64,000 nt of DNA, from assembly GCA_030612705.1 (NCBI GenBank), contig JAUWNI010000005.1, positions 1-64,000 on the forward strand, given 5' to 3'. This DNA is from Phycisphaerae bacterium (lineage in GTDB: Bacteria > Planctomycetota > Phycisphaerae > UBA1845 > Fen-1342). Below are positions 16,905 to 25,706 of the stretch, one piece after another. Within the stretch, counting starts at the first letter, position 1; the number at the start of each line of letters is the position of its first letter. The notes under the pieces were generated by a model. That model searched no databases and had not been told where the DNA came from. It worked only from the letters and a program-made list of their open reading frames with translations. The translations under genes and the position numbers were made by a program.

Positions 16905-16994
16905 GCACCCAAGACCGGGCACCCGAGACCGGGTACCTAAAACCCTGATGCCTGATCACTCGGATGCGTCAAAATTCGTATTAGATCCAAAATG

Positions 16995-17030
16995 AAAAAA
17001 GCGGGCGGGGCAGTAATACCTGCTCCGCCC
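16995..17030 (-). terminator. Intrinsic terminator for the PEP-CTERM gene
   Basis: An 11-bp GC-rich stem (17003-17013 with 17020-17030, one G-U pair, 6-base loop) is followed on the minus strand by a run of six T (complement of AAAAAA at 16995-17000). It lies about 50 bases past the stop of the minus-strand PEP-CTERM gene. On the plus strand the T-run is weak, so it mainly serves the minus strand. Confidence 0.75.
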
Positions 17031-17083
17031 GTCTTTATGAAAACAACGGCGCTCCGCGATGGGGAGCGCGTTGGTGTCGGCGT

Positions 17084-17710
17084 TTACCGCCGGCGCAGCA
17101 GCGCCAGTCCGCCGAGGGCCAGCAGCACGAGGCTGGTGGGCTCGGGGGCGAAGATAATATTCGCGGTTGGCGAGCTGGTTGTGACCGTAATGTCGTCGAT
17201 GTAGTAGTCGGTGGGATCGTCGCCGGTATAGAGGCGCCCCTCGATGACGAGGGCGTCGCGGCTACCACCGTCGCTGTCAAACGTCCAGCCGAAGCCGATC
17301 TCCTCCCAGCCGATGCCGGAGGTGTAGTCGTAGTTACCGCTGGCTGAGCCCATGTAGTTGGTGATGTCATCGGACGTGGTGTAGTGCGCCCAGATGCGCA
17401 GCGAGGGTGAGACATCCGGCGTGACATCATAGCCCCAGAAACTGGCGTCGATGGTATCGCCGTCGGTTAGCCCGGTGATCCAGGAGAGATACGCCTGCGG
17501 GGTTCCGTCCACGGGATCCTCGGTAACGCGCAGGGCGCGATCACCGCTGTGCACGGGTTCGGGGGCACCGACATTGGTGGGGTTGACCAGGTTGCCGTAG
17601 GAGCCCAGGATCGTGCCCACGCCGTCTTCCCAGCCGTAAGTGTCGGCGTTTGCCGAAGTGACGAAGCAGCAGATGCCAACGATTGCCAATAGACTTACAA
17701 AAGTTCTCAT
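17084..17710 (-). CDS. Secreted PEP-CTERM sorting domain protein
   Basis: 208 residues. The start MRTFVSLLAIVG is chosen because it opens a signal peptide (cut probably after SANA) and has a strong AGGAGGAG ribosome site 6-8 bases upstream; longer in-frame extensions have neither. The middle is a beta-sandwich-like, Asp/Gly/Thr/Tyr-rich extracellular domain. The C-terminus is a classic sorting signal: PEPTS, a hydrophobic helix LVLLALGGLALL and RRR. Such proteins are handled by an exosortase, which is not in this window. An intrinsic terminator follows. Confidence 0.85.
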   Translation of the reverse strand: MRTFVSLLAIVGICCFVTSANADTYGWEDGVGTILGSYGNLVNPTNVGAPEPVHSGDRALRVTEDPVDGTPQAYLSWITGLTDGDTIDASFWGYDVTPDVSPSLRIWAHYTTSDDITNYMGSASGNYDYTSGIGWEEIGFGWTFDSDGGSRDALVIEGRLYTGDDPTDYYIDDITVTTSSPTANIIFAPEPTSLVLLALGGLALLRRR

Positions 17711-18073
17711 TGTCTTACTCCTCCTGTGGAAAGCCGCTAACCGGAACTTGCGGTCACGCGTAGCGGCGACGCGCGCCAAACCCTGTATCGAAAGTGAACT
17801 CCTCACACAAGCAGCCGCACCGGACAACAGGCGCGGGTGAAACGCCGAGGCGAATTGAAGTAAACAGCCAACCGATGGCGTAAGAGTGAACACTATGTGA
17901 AGAATCGATTAATTGATCGATTCGCTCGCCGGGGAAGTGTTCCTCTCCTCTCTCTGTGTATTTTGTAGCACGTTAAGTGGTTCAAGGCAACCGATAATCG
18001 GCTGGAAATATGCCCATTAGTGCCCGACAAAACCGGCGGCGGAAAGTCAGAGCCCGAAGCGCAAGCGAGGGAC
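17711..18073. other. Intergenic region with an 8-bp AT-rich inverted repeat
   Basis: No supported gene. GAATCGAT (17902-17909) and ATCGATTC (17916-17923) form an inverted repeat with a 6-base spacer, about 190 bases upstream of the PEP-CTERM start, which could be an operator or chance. The remainder shows nothing recognisable until the tandem repeats at 18074. Confidence 0.3.
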
Positions 18074-18154
18074 TCTAATTGTCCGCTCGCTTGCGCTTCG
18101 GGCTCTGATTGTCCGCTCGCTTGCACTCAGGGCTCTGATTGTCCGCTTTCGGGT
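18074..18154. repeat. 30-bp tandem repeat overlapping the MFS gene end
   Basis: Units at 18074-18103 and 18104-18133, and a shortened one at 18134-18154, each start TCTRATTGTCCGCT and carry the complement of the dispersed motif GCCCGAAGCGCAAGCGAG. That motif occurs again in inverse orientation just upstream (about 18050-18070), near 25690-25710 and inside the Ser/Thr kinase gene (near 54668). The MFS stop codon lies within unit 2. Confidence 0.7.
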
Positions 18155-19482
18155 TCTGATTGGCCGAGGTCTTCGCGGGCGAGTCGGCGGTAGAGCAGCA
18201 GAGCGGTGACAGCGATGACGATGGCGATGGCGAACGAGCCGTTGCCGAGCAGGTGGTTGGCCAGCAGGCCCAGGAAAGGCATGGAAAGGGCTCGGAAGCC
18301 GGTCAGGGCCACGTGGATGCTCATGTAAAGGTCGGCTTGGTTCCTGCGGGCGAAATGGAGGTGCCCGATGCTCCAGGCGATGATGCCGCCCCCGTGCGAG
18401 ATTCCTTTCAGAATGCGTGCCAGGACGAGGATCGGGATGGCGAGCCAGAAGAGGGAACGGCCGTTGATTCCGATAATCAGCATCGAGACGGCAATACAGG
18501 CATAGGCGGCGACCCAGACTGTGCAATTGACCACGCGAAAACGCACGACACCCACGCGATCAAAATAAGGTGCCCAGAAGCGGATCGCGAGCCAGGAACA
18601 GATTCCGGGAATCACCGCCATCAGAAGGATGGACGGCAGATAATCGAATCCGAGTTCGCGGGTGATGACGACGAGCAGGACCGGATCGGTGAAGAAGTTC
18701 GCCGAGCCGAGCGTGAACTGAGCAGTCATATAACGCCGGTAGGCGTGGTGATGACGGAGGATTGAACCGGCTTCCTTGATGCCGGTCCATAGGCCGGTGT
18801 GGGTTTCGGCCGTGTTGCCGGCGCGGGTGAGGTGTTCGCGATACTCGCGGATTTCGCGGCGTTCACGCCGAATGCGGAAGCGGCGCAGGGGCACCAGCGA
18901 GAGCAGGGTAACCAGCGCGGCGCCGGGGTAGACGAAACGGTAATAGTCCGGATTTGTGTCAAAAACGGCGGCGACCGCGACGCCGGAGATGGGGACGAAG
19001 AGAAAGCGGATGGTCTGTAGTCGGCCGATGATGCGTCCGCGGTGTGAATCGGGGTAATTGACCTGCCAGATCGACGAGCGGAGCGTGAGGAGACCGGTGA
19101 CGAAGAGGTGTGTGGCCCCGATCTGGAAAGCGAAGATCCAGCCGCCCCAGGGCTTCCAGTCGGGCGAGGTAAAGCCGATCGAGAGGATGAGCAGGGCGGC
19201 GCAGGCGGTGAGGAAAGTGAAAAGGGGCATACGTGGTCGCCCACGGATGACGACGCCCCAAAAGACGTTGATAGTCATCATGAAGATCGGGGCGGCCCAG
19301 ACGATGTTTGCCAGCAGCTTGGAAGCGTCGAAGGTTTTGGTGGCGACGATGCCGGCAAGGTTGCCTTCGATCGCTCCGAGGGCCAATGCCCAGATAATGT
19401 AGTGGGTCCGTTCGAGCAGGAAGCTTCGACGGGCGACGGGGGGAATGTCGTCGGAGCGCAGAAAGTCAAAAATACGTTGCAT
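18127..19482 (-). CDS. Major facilitator superfamily transporter
   Basis: A 451-residue protein with about 12 hydrophobic helices in two halves, separated by a basic cytoplasmic loop (about 200-240, RRFRIRRERREIREYREH). The loop between helices 2 and 3 has a degraded MFS motif A (WGVVIRGRPRMP). The substrate is unknown. The last residues (GQSEPESGQSEP) come from a 30-bp tandem DNA repeat that overlaps the 3' end, so the natural C-terminus has probably been replaced or extended. Nothing in its neighbourhood suggests a substrate. Confidence 0.78.
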   Translation of the reverse strand: MQRIFDFLRSDDIPPVARRSFLLERTHYIIWALALGAIEGNLAGIVATKTFDASKLLANIVWAAPIFMMTINVFWGVVIRGRPRMPLFTFLTACAALLILSIGFTSPDWKPWGGWIFAFQIGATHLFVTGLLTLRSSIWQVNYPDSHRGRIIGRLQTIRFLFVPISGVAVAAVFDTNPDYYRFVYPGAALVTLLSLVPLRRFRIRRERREIREYREHLTRAGNTAETHTGLWTGIKEAGSILRHHHAYRRYMTAQFTLGSANFFTDPVLLVVITRELGFDYLPSILLMAVIPGICSWLAIRFWAPYFDRVGVVRFRVVNCTVWVAAYACIAVSMLIIGINGRSLFWLAIPILVLARILKGISHGGGIIAWSIGHLHFARRNQADLYMSIHVALTGFRALSMPFLGLLANHLLGNGSFAIAIVIAVTALLLYRRLAREDLGQSEPESGQSEP

Positions 19483-19741
19483 GCGGCAATTCCAAAGCAG
19501 CCATCTTAGCTGGTATTGCCACGGCCGAGTATGAGCTTCGGCGGGTCGTCTTCGGGCAGATTACATCTTGTGGAAGCCGGGTAAGCTTTGACAGCGGACA
19601 TATAAACGGCGATAATATCATGTGGTATCGAGACTTGGACCGCGGCGGGGAGTGACTTGCGTCCGTGGCGAGCAGTAGCGTGTCCGGCGAGGGCATGCCG
19701 CGAGGGTTGCTTGTTCGCAGCCGCACTGGAGGAAATGTGCG

Positions 19742-20074
19742 ATGCTTGCTTTTACGGGAATGCTTAGCCCGTGGCATTGGCTGTTTATCTTGATCGTGGC
19801 GGTGCTGCTGTTTGGGAACCGTTTGCCGGAGATTGCGCGTTCGTTGGGGCGGTCGGTCAACGAGTTCAAGCGGGGGCTGAAAGAGGTGAAGGAAAATTTC
19901 GATGAGGAATTGAAGAACGACAATCCTCCGCCGCGTGAAAAGCTCCAACCACCCGCGGATAAGAAGGATGATGCCATGGAGTACGAGCAGGAGGTGAAGG
20001 AGAAGGCGAAGGAGAAGGAGCCGAGCGAGACGCATAAGGATTCGAGCGGCTTCAATGAGGGGGATTATCGATAA
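19742..20074 (+). CDS. tatA: Twin-arginine translocase subunit TatA/TatE
   Basis: 110 residues. A short N-terminal membrane helix (WHWLFILIVAVLLFG) is followed by the invariant-type hinge FGNRLPEIARSLGRS, an amphipathic helix and a long Lys/Glu-rich tail (from about residue 55). TatA oligomers form the protein-conducting element for folded Tat substrates. A GGAGGA ribosome site precedes the ATG. It stands alone; TatC is not in the window. TatB cannot be fully excluded, but the FGxxxLPE hinge and length favour TatA/E. Confidence 0.9.
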   Translation: MLAFTGMLSPWHWLFILIVAVLLFGNRLPEIARSLGRSVNEFKRGLKEVKENFDEELKNDNPPPREKLQPPADKKDDAMEYEQEVKEKAKEKEPSETHKDSSGFNEGDYR

Positions 20075-20349
20075 GGCAACGGAGCAGCGACAAGCGATTC
20101 GAGCTATTGTCAAATCTCGTGGATGACCTCCTGACCAGGCGGCGTCTTTTTCACTCCATCTTCGAACTCGATGCCGGCGATGACGACCGGCGGTAGCCGC
20201 GGTCCATTCAGCGCCCGCCAGAACCGATATGTATCCCGCCGTCTCGCCGTCTCAACTCACACAGAAACGTCTTGTGAGGAGCAGATCGTAATGTTAACAT
20301 GTGTAGGGACACATCCATGTTGCAAGACACTGGAACGGAGGAAGCAAAA
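20075..20349. other. Intergenic region, possible gene remnant
   Basis: On the minus strand a short frame ending at 20110 reads ...PPVVIAGIEFEDGVKKTPPG..., with protein-like composition but no acceptable start and a stop about 47 codons upstream. It may be the end of a decayed gene. Otherwise nothing is recognised until the ribosome site (GGAGG) before 20350. Confidence 0.25.
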
Positions 20350-23300
20350 ATGACTAGATTAATGCGATTTGTTGGCGCGAGTATCGTGATCACTCTGGTT
20401 TGGCCGGCGGCACTGCGGGCACAATACGATTCGGAGTTGGTCGGATTTAACGGGCCGCCGATCGATGATCCGGCGACTTCGCAAGAGATGTTTCGGACAC
20501 CGCAGTTCTCGGGAACTACCAGCGGTTTTATCGTGCCGAACGTCGACCCATACGACAACAATGCCGCGTTTCGCGCCTCGGGTCTGCAAACGGAAGGCCT
20601 CGCGGCCCTGGAAACCTTTTTCCTCTGGGTGGACTCGGCCGATCCTTACGGGTGGGTTCGCCTGACGACTTTCAATGGCCCGGAGCGACCCAACCCGTCG
20701 CTGGATACGCGCGGGAAGGTGCGCTTCAAGATCACCAACCGAAGCGAGCTTACCGCCGGCGAAATCGGCATCTGCATCGGCATCCGCGAGACCGGGGGCG
20801 TGGGCATACCACAGATGGGAGACGGCGGGACGAGCGGCCCGATCGAGTGGGTCGGCGTTACCGACGTCATCACCGATCCGAACGATCCAAATCTCGTCAT
20901 TGCACCAATCCCGGCCATCACCCTGCCGTCATCGCCCGTGCCGTATTCCCTGGAGTGGGACCTGGCGACCGGCGTGGTTTCAGTTAACGGCACGCCTCAA
21001 GGCGGCGAAATCGCGGGCTTCACCGGCAACGGCATCCTTGATGCGCCCGATAACCGGGGCACGTTCGAACACATAGCCATCACCAACGTCGTCGCCGACA
21101 CCGCGATCCTGATCAATTTTGCCATCGATGAATTGCAGTTCGAGGCCACCGAGCCGGATCCGACTCCGCCTCCGGTGATCCGTGGTCCGGTCGTGGAGAC
21201 CGACACGGAAGTTGAGGTGGAGTGCATCGTGGACGCGATCGTGGCGGAACTGTTTCTTAATGACGCTTCGCAGGGTTACGCGGTCCCGAGCGGGGGCGTG
21301 GCGACGTTTTCGGGGCTGACGTTGAATGTCGACGACGTGTTGACGGCAACTCAGACCGCCAACGGCATCACCAGCGATCCCTCCGCGCCCGTGGTGGTTT
21401 ATCCCGAGGGTACCGCCCTGGCCGAGAACTTTGACGGATACGCCTCGCAGGAGGATCTGGAAGCGCTGTGGATGCAGGGCGATCCGAGCGACGAATACAA
21501 GTTCCACTTAACCTCCGGGAGCGCTTCGAGTTGCCAGAATTTCGTGTTCTCGGACTATGACAACGCACCTTACGACGGAGTCTCGCGGCTGTACTACTCC
21601 ATCGGATCGGTGAACGGCACCGACGCCGAACCGTTGCTGGTGACGTACCGCTTCAAACATGACACGAACAATAGCAATGCCCGGGGCCGTTTCGAGTTGA
21701 CCTCCTCGCTCAGCAGAGTGCACGGCGCTCTTGGTTTCGCATTCACGAACGGGGTCGGCGGCGCATGGGGTCAGCAATACACCTCCATGACCAACTCGCC
21801 CGCGCCGATTATTGAGGGGTACGTGAGCGACTACTTCGGCTACGACTACGCGCCGACCGGCATCGAGCGCGTATCCGGCGTCTGGCACAAGATGCAGATC
21901 GAGGTTCTTACCGACGTGGTCAACTTTTACATCGACGACGTGTTGGCCAACCCGATCGACCCCGTGACGGAACTCCCCATCTGGCCCGGTGGTGTGCCGC
22001 GCGTGAACAGCAACAATTTCCAGTACATCATTCTTGGAACGATGAACTCCAACAACGGCTCGGCCATGATGTACGACGATATCTCGATCACGATCGGCGA
22101 TACGTCACTACCGTTCGGCGATCCCAACCCGGTCGAATCACCGACCATCGACGGCCCCCTGTTCCCTGGGGACACCATCGTTGATGTGTACGACATCGAC
22201 CCGGACAACGCGACCGATGTGGTCGTTTATGCCGAGGGAGTAGAGGTCGGCAGCATCAGCGGGTCCTTCCCCACGGGCACGGCCACGGTAACCATCCTAT
22301 CTCTGAGCGACGGCGAGATCGTCACCGCGACCCAGACGGTGGACGCCATCGAGAGCTGCTTCTCCTGGCCGGTCGTCGTTGCCGTACCGGCTCCAACTCT
22401 GGAATCCATCCTGGTGCCCGGGCAGACGCTGGTTAGCGTCAGTAACATCGAGGAGAACCTGGCCGCCGCCGTCATGGTCTACAAGGACCTGGGCGAGGGA
22501 GAACTGCAATTACTCGGCACGCTGGCCAACCCGACCGAAGATCCGGCAGTGGTCACGACCACGCCGCTGGTCGATGGTGACACGATCGTCGCCACCCAGA
22601 CGATCGACGGTGTCGAGAGTCCGCTGTCGACGAGCGTGATTGTCGCCGTCCCGGCTCCAACGATTCCGGGGCCGCTCGACCTCGGCGACACGATCGTGAC
22701 GGTTACGGATGTGCATCCGCTGGCCGAAATTGTCACCGTGTATCTGAACAGCACGCCGTATGCGGTCGACCCGGAGGGTGAGACTGCCGTGGACGTCACC
22801 GTCCCATCTCTTCAGCAGGGTACGGCCGTACGGGCCACGCAGACGATCGATGGAGTGGAAGGGCCGTACTCCAACACGCAGCTAGTGGGCAACTACGTGT
22901 TCATCAATGAGTTCAACTACGACGATGCCGGAACCCCCGACAACCTGGCTTTCGTCGAGCTGTACAACGGCGATGAAGACCCGATTGACATCAGCGACTG
23001 GGTGATCCAGGTCGGCGACTACGTCGAAGGTCAGGATCCGCCCGGCGTGTATTACCAGGTCTTCATCCCGACCGACACTACGATCGACGCCTACGGCTAC
23101 TGGACCGTCGGTATGACCGATGTGACGGCTATTGAGGGTGCCGTTATCGATCTGATCGACGACAGCCTGCGCATGGACGACGGGATGAACTATCTGGCCC
23201 TTAGAAACCTGAACGGGATCCTGCTTGACGCCGTCGGCTGGGAACTGAACAAGGGACCCACCTACGGCTATACGTTCATTCCGGAGGAAATTTACACGCA

Positions 23301-24366
23301 GATCGGGACCGGGATTTGGGGTAACCACGTCAACGCCGACGATCCGCTCACCGCGCAGTCGCGTTTCCTCGACGGTCTGGATACCGACGAGAACGGTCGC
23401 GATTTCGGGATTCAGCCGGCGACACCCGGATACACCAACAACCAGCCCGACCTGATGCCTTACTTCGAGGACGCCGAGAGCTTTTATCCCCTCGACCCGC
23501 TACCCGACTGGGTCTTCAGCTATAAGCCGCTGGTGGTCGTCGATCCGACCGTGGTTGATAGCGGCGGTACCGGTGGGCTCCCGATCAACCCGTCGGCGAT
23601 CCCGGCGTCGCCGGACGGCGGGCTGGCGCTGATCGGCTGGGACGAAGAGGGCGGCGGCAACGCCGACTACATGGGGCAACTGGCCCAGGAAAACTTCACG
23701 TTGGAAACCTATATCTATATCGCGCCGGAATACACGCCTAGCGGCTACGAAGAGACCAAGATCGGAATTCGCGGCAGCGCGGACGGCGTACACAACTTCG
23801 ACTTCTACAACGGTGCCACGGGACTGTGCTGGTTCCTCCAGCGCGGATCGACCTGGCAAACCCTGTACCTGCTCGATGAAAACAACGGCGACGACGGCGA
23901 GTACGGTGAACCGATCTGTGCAACCGTGCTCGGGACCATCAACATTGGCATCGACAGCGAGTTCACCGGCTGGCAGAGGCTGCTCTTGGAAACCTACGAC
24001 GACACCGTGCTGGGTATCTTCGGCGGCACGTACGGGGCGCGTGACGATGGGTTTCAGCTCAGCGCGTTCCACGACTCCCCCGGTCCGGGCGGCGTCTACA
24101 TCAGCTATCGCGAAAACGTCCCGGATAATACAACCGCCAGGCCGGCAACGTTGGACGCCTTCTCCTTGGCGGAGCCGGCCCGCATACCCGGCGACGTGGA
24201 TGGGGACGGCGACGTGGACCTGAGTGATTTGGCCGCCCTGCTCGGATCCTACGGCGTCTGCGAAGGCGAGCCGGGCTATAACCTCTTTGCCGACTTCGAC
24301 CGTAGCGGCTGCGTGGAGCTGAGCGACCTCGCCGAGTTGCTCGGCCACTACGGCGACGGGACGTAA
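20350..24366 (+). CDS. Large secreted dockerin-tailed protein with Ig-like repeats and a lamin-tail domain
   Basis: 1338 residues. The start MTRLMRFVG opens a signal peptide (cut near ALRA) and has a GGAGG site 8 bases upstream. Four Ig-like modules of about 80 residues share the pattern ...VxATQTxDGxxS...PVVVxVP; three are tandem at about 597-850 and one lies near 275-355. A lamin-tail domain follows at about 850-960 (FINEFNYDD, FVELYNGDEDPIDISDWVI). The C-terminal 60 residues are a dockerin pair with two Ca-loop units (GDVDGDGDVDLSDLAALLG and ADFDRSGCVELSDLAELLG). It is probably exported and assembled at the surface. Its ligand is unknown, and no cohesin is in the window. Confidence 0.82.
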   Translation: MTRLMRFVGASIVITLVWPAALRAQYDSELVGFNGPPIDDPATSQEMFRTPQFSGTTSGFIVPNVDPYDNNAAFRASGLQTEGLAALETFFLWVDSADPYGWVRLTTFNGPERPNPSLDTRGKVRFKITNRSELTAGEIGICIGIRETGGVGIPQMGDGGTSGPIEWVGVTDVITDPNDPNLVIAPIPAITLPSSPVPYSLEWDLATGVVSVNGTPQGGEIAGFTGNGILDAPDNRGTFEHIAITNVVADTAILINFAIDELQFEATEPDPTPPPVIRGPVVETDTEVEVECIVDAIVAELFLNDASQGYAVPSGGVATFSGLTLNVDDVLTATQTANGITSDPSAPVVVYPEGTALAENFDGYASQEDLEALWMQGDPSDEYKFHLTSGSASSCQNFVFSDYDNAPYDGVSRLYYSIGSVNGTDAEPLLVTYRFKHDTNNSNARGRFELTSSLSRVHGALGFAFTNGVGGAWGQQYTSMTNSPAPIIEGYVSDYFGYDYAPTGIERVSGVWHKMQIEVLTDVVNFYIDDVLANPIDPVTELPIWPGGVPRVNSNNFQYIILGTMNSNNGSAMMYDDISITIGDTSLPFGDPNPVESPTIDGPLFPGDTIVDVYDIDPDNATDVVVYAEGVEVGSISGSFPTGTATVTILSLSDGEIVTATQTVDAIESCFSWPVVVAVPAPTLESILVPGQTLVSVSNIEENLAAAVMVYKDLGEGELQLLGTLANPTEDPAVVTTTPLVDGDTIVATQTIDGVESPLSTSVIVAVPAPTIPGPLDLGDTIVTVTDVHPLAEIVTVYLNSTPYAVDPEGETAVDVTVPSLQQGTAVRATQTIDGVEGPYSNTQLVGNYVFINEFNYDDAGTPDNLAFVELYNGDEDPIDISDWVIQVGDYVEGQDPPGVYYQVFIPTDTTIDAYGYWTVGMTDVTAIEGAVIDLIDDSLRMDDGMNYLALRNLNGILLDAVGWELNKGPTYGYTFIPEEIYTQIGTGIWGNHVNADDPLTAQSRFLDGLDTDENGRDFGIQPATPGYTNNQPDLMPYFEDAESFYPLDPLPDWVFSYKPLVVVDPTVVDSGGTGGLPINPSAIPASPDGGLALIGWDEEGGGNADYMGQLAQENFTLETYIYIAPEYTPSGYEETKIGIRGSADGVHNFDFYNGATGLCWFLQRGSTWQTLYLLDENNGDDGEYGEPICATVLGTINIGIDSEFTGWQRLLLETYDDTVLGIFGGTYGARDDGFQLSAFHDSPGPGGVYISYRENVPDNTTARPATLDAFSLAEPARIPGDVDGDGDVDLSDLAALLGSYGVCEGEPGYNLFADFDRSGCVELSDLAELLGHYGDGT

Positions 24367-24476
24367 CTGTTATTGTGGAGAATCTTGTTGGGCTTCGTGC
24401 ATTCTACGCGGCTTGGGTGTGGCACAGCCGCCCCCGGCTGTGACGATTTGGCCGGTGCGGGGATCCGTACCGGCCG
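24367..24476. repeat. Palindromic repeats in a convergent gap
   Basis: CACAGCCG (24423-24430) pairs with CGGCTGTG (24435-24442), and a GGCCGGT...ACCGGCCGCTAC palindrome follows (about 24449-24480), related to the GTAGCGGCC family elsewhere. These hairpins lie between converging genes and could attenuate transcription, but have no T-run. Confidence 0.5.
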
Positions 24477-25388
24477 CTACCGGATTAATCCCCGTTGCCG
24501 CAAGTATGACAGCACCAGCGTATCGAACGGCACGCGCGTGTTGGTAAACAAGTACGTGATGCCGCGGCGGGTGCAATAGTCCTTCAGTTCGGTGCAGTAC
24601 GCGGTCAGCATCGCCTTGTATTTGTTGAGCAGGAGCTTGCTGACGGTGACCTCGGCGGTGTCCTCGTCCTCGACGTCGAGGAGCTTGAGGTCGCCGACGA
24701 GCGTCGGGTCAATCTCCTCGGGCGAGAGGACCTGGATCGCGTAAAGGTCGAGATCGCGGCTGAGCAGGTAGCGGAAGCCGTCGGCGTAGCCGCCCTTGTC
24801 CATGAAGTCGCTGATGACGATGCAGACGCCCTTGCCCTGATGGCGCAGGGCAAAATGCTTTGCGACGGCGGAAAAGTGCGACCCACCCTCCGGCGAAATG
24901 TCCTGGAGGAACTTGATCACTTGCGAGACCAGCCGCCGACCGCGGACGCCGCGCATCTCGTGGGCGAGCACGGTCGAATAGGCGTAAAGGTTAACGCGGT
25001 CGTAGTTTACGAGGCCGATATACGCCAGGGCGGCGGTGACGCGTTTGACGTACAGCGCCTTGTTGGGCTCGCCCCAGTCCATGCTCTTCGAGCAGTCGAA
25101 CAGCACGGTGACATTGAGATCCTCCTCCTCCATGAAGAGCTTGAGTAGGAGCTGATCGAGCCGGGCGTAGATGTTCCAATCAAGAAACCGCAGATCGTCG
25201 CCGACGACGTAGTTGCGATAGTCGGCGAACTCGACGCTCTCGCCCTTGCGCTTGCTGCGGCGTTCGCCCTTCATCCGACCGACGAAGATCTTGCGCGAAA
25301 GGATCTCGAGCCGATCAAGCCGGGTCATGAACTCGGGTGAGAGGAGTTCGCCGTCGTCTTCAGTTTTTCGTGCCGGCGCGGTCGCCAT
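24477..25388 (-). CDS. DUF58 domain protein (MoxR partner)
   Basis: A 303-residue soluble protein. It contains the DUF58 signature EFADYRNYVVGDDLRFLDWN near residues 50-70, then a vWA-like fold with a partial MIDAS (LFDCSKSMDW, DxSxS-like). Family members act with MoxR AAA ATPases as chaperone-like systems for envelope or metal-dependent proteins. A moxR gene lies about 1 kb upstream on the same strand, separated by a zinc-ribbon protein gene and a transposase remnant, so an original moxR-DUF58 operon may have been interrupted. Confidence 0.88.
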   Translation of the reverse strand: MATAPARKTEDDGELLSPEFMTRLDRLEILSRKIFVGRMKGERRSKRKGESVEFADYRNYVVGDDLRFLDWNIYARLDQLLLKLFMEEEDLNVTVLFDCSKSMDWGEPNKALYVKRVTAALAYIGLVNYDRVNLYAYSTVLAHEMRGVRGRRLVSQVIKFLQDISPEGGSHFSAVAKHFALRHQGKGVCIVISDFMDKGGYADGFRYLLSRDLDLYAIQVLSPEEIDPTLVGDLKLLDVEDEDTAEVTVSKLLLNKYKAMLTAYCTELKDYCTRRGITYLFTNTRVPFDTLVLSYLRQRGLIR

Positions 25389-25513
25389 AACAATCCCGAG
25401 CGTTCTTCAGTGCGTTTGTCGATACTTTTCGTCGTTAACTAACGGATGATAATCCGGCAACGGCGGAAAAAGTAGCGGCGGGCGCCCCGCCCGCCGTAGA
25501 TAATGGACCAAGC
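25389..25513. repeat. GC-rich palindrome GTAGCGGCG...
   Basis: GTAGCGGCGGGCGCCCCGCC (25472-25491) continues to CGCCGTAG. It is a palindrome of the family found at 6794, 54600 and inside the MITE-like elements. The rest of the stretch is unremarkable. Confidence 0.5.
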
Positions 25514-25669
25514 TCAAATATCAACGAACGTCTTTGTAAACCGCCAATCCTCCCAACGCGTCGACAATCCCGCGCGAACGGGATTATCGACGATGTACGC
25601 CATGACGGCCTCGGCCGTCTCGGCTTTCCGGCAAACATGATCGTAGGCGGAACGCTGCCAGAGCGGCGG
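25514..25669 (-). pseudogene. Truncated REP-associated/IS200-like transposase remnant
   Basis: About 52 codons reading LPPLWQRSAYDHVCRK...AVMAYIVDNPVRAGL...DWRFTK, which is the C-terminal segment of RAYT/Y1 transposases (LWQRxxYDHV...YIxxNPVRAGL), with the catalytic-type tyrosine in the YIVDNP helix. The N-terminal portion with the HUH motif is absent. Immediately upstream is the short repeat CCTGAAGCACAAGCGAGGG. This differs from the RAYT inside purH, so at least two lineages have been present here. Confidence 0.7.
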
Positions 25670-25706
25670 CAGGGCGCCGGCGTTGGCAAATGCCCTCGCT
25701 TGTGCT

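Noticed and set aside
18074-18154. CRISPR array
   Set aside because: The units are directly adjacent with no unique spacers and no cas genes are nearby; it is a tandem repeat. The same applies to the 41-bp units at 32747.
18047-18526. Open frame with SERTIRARSASERTIR repeats on the minus strand
   Set aside because: It is the 30-bp tandem repeat read in another frame, overlapping the MFS gene.
20110-20257. Short minus-strand frame ...PPVVIAGIEFEDGVKKTPPG...
   Set aside because: Looks protein-like but has no start codon or ribosome site and is preceded closely by a stop; kept only as a possible remnant.
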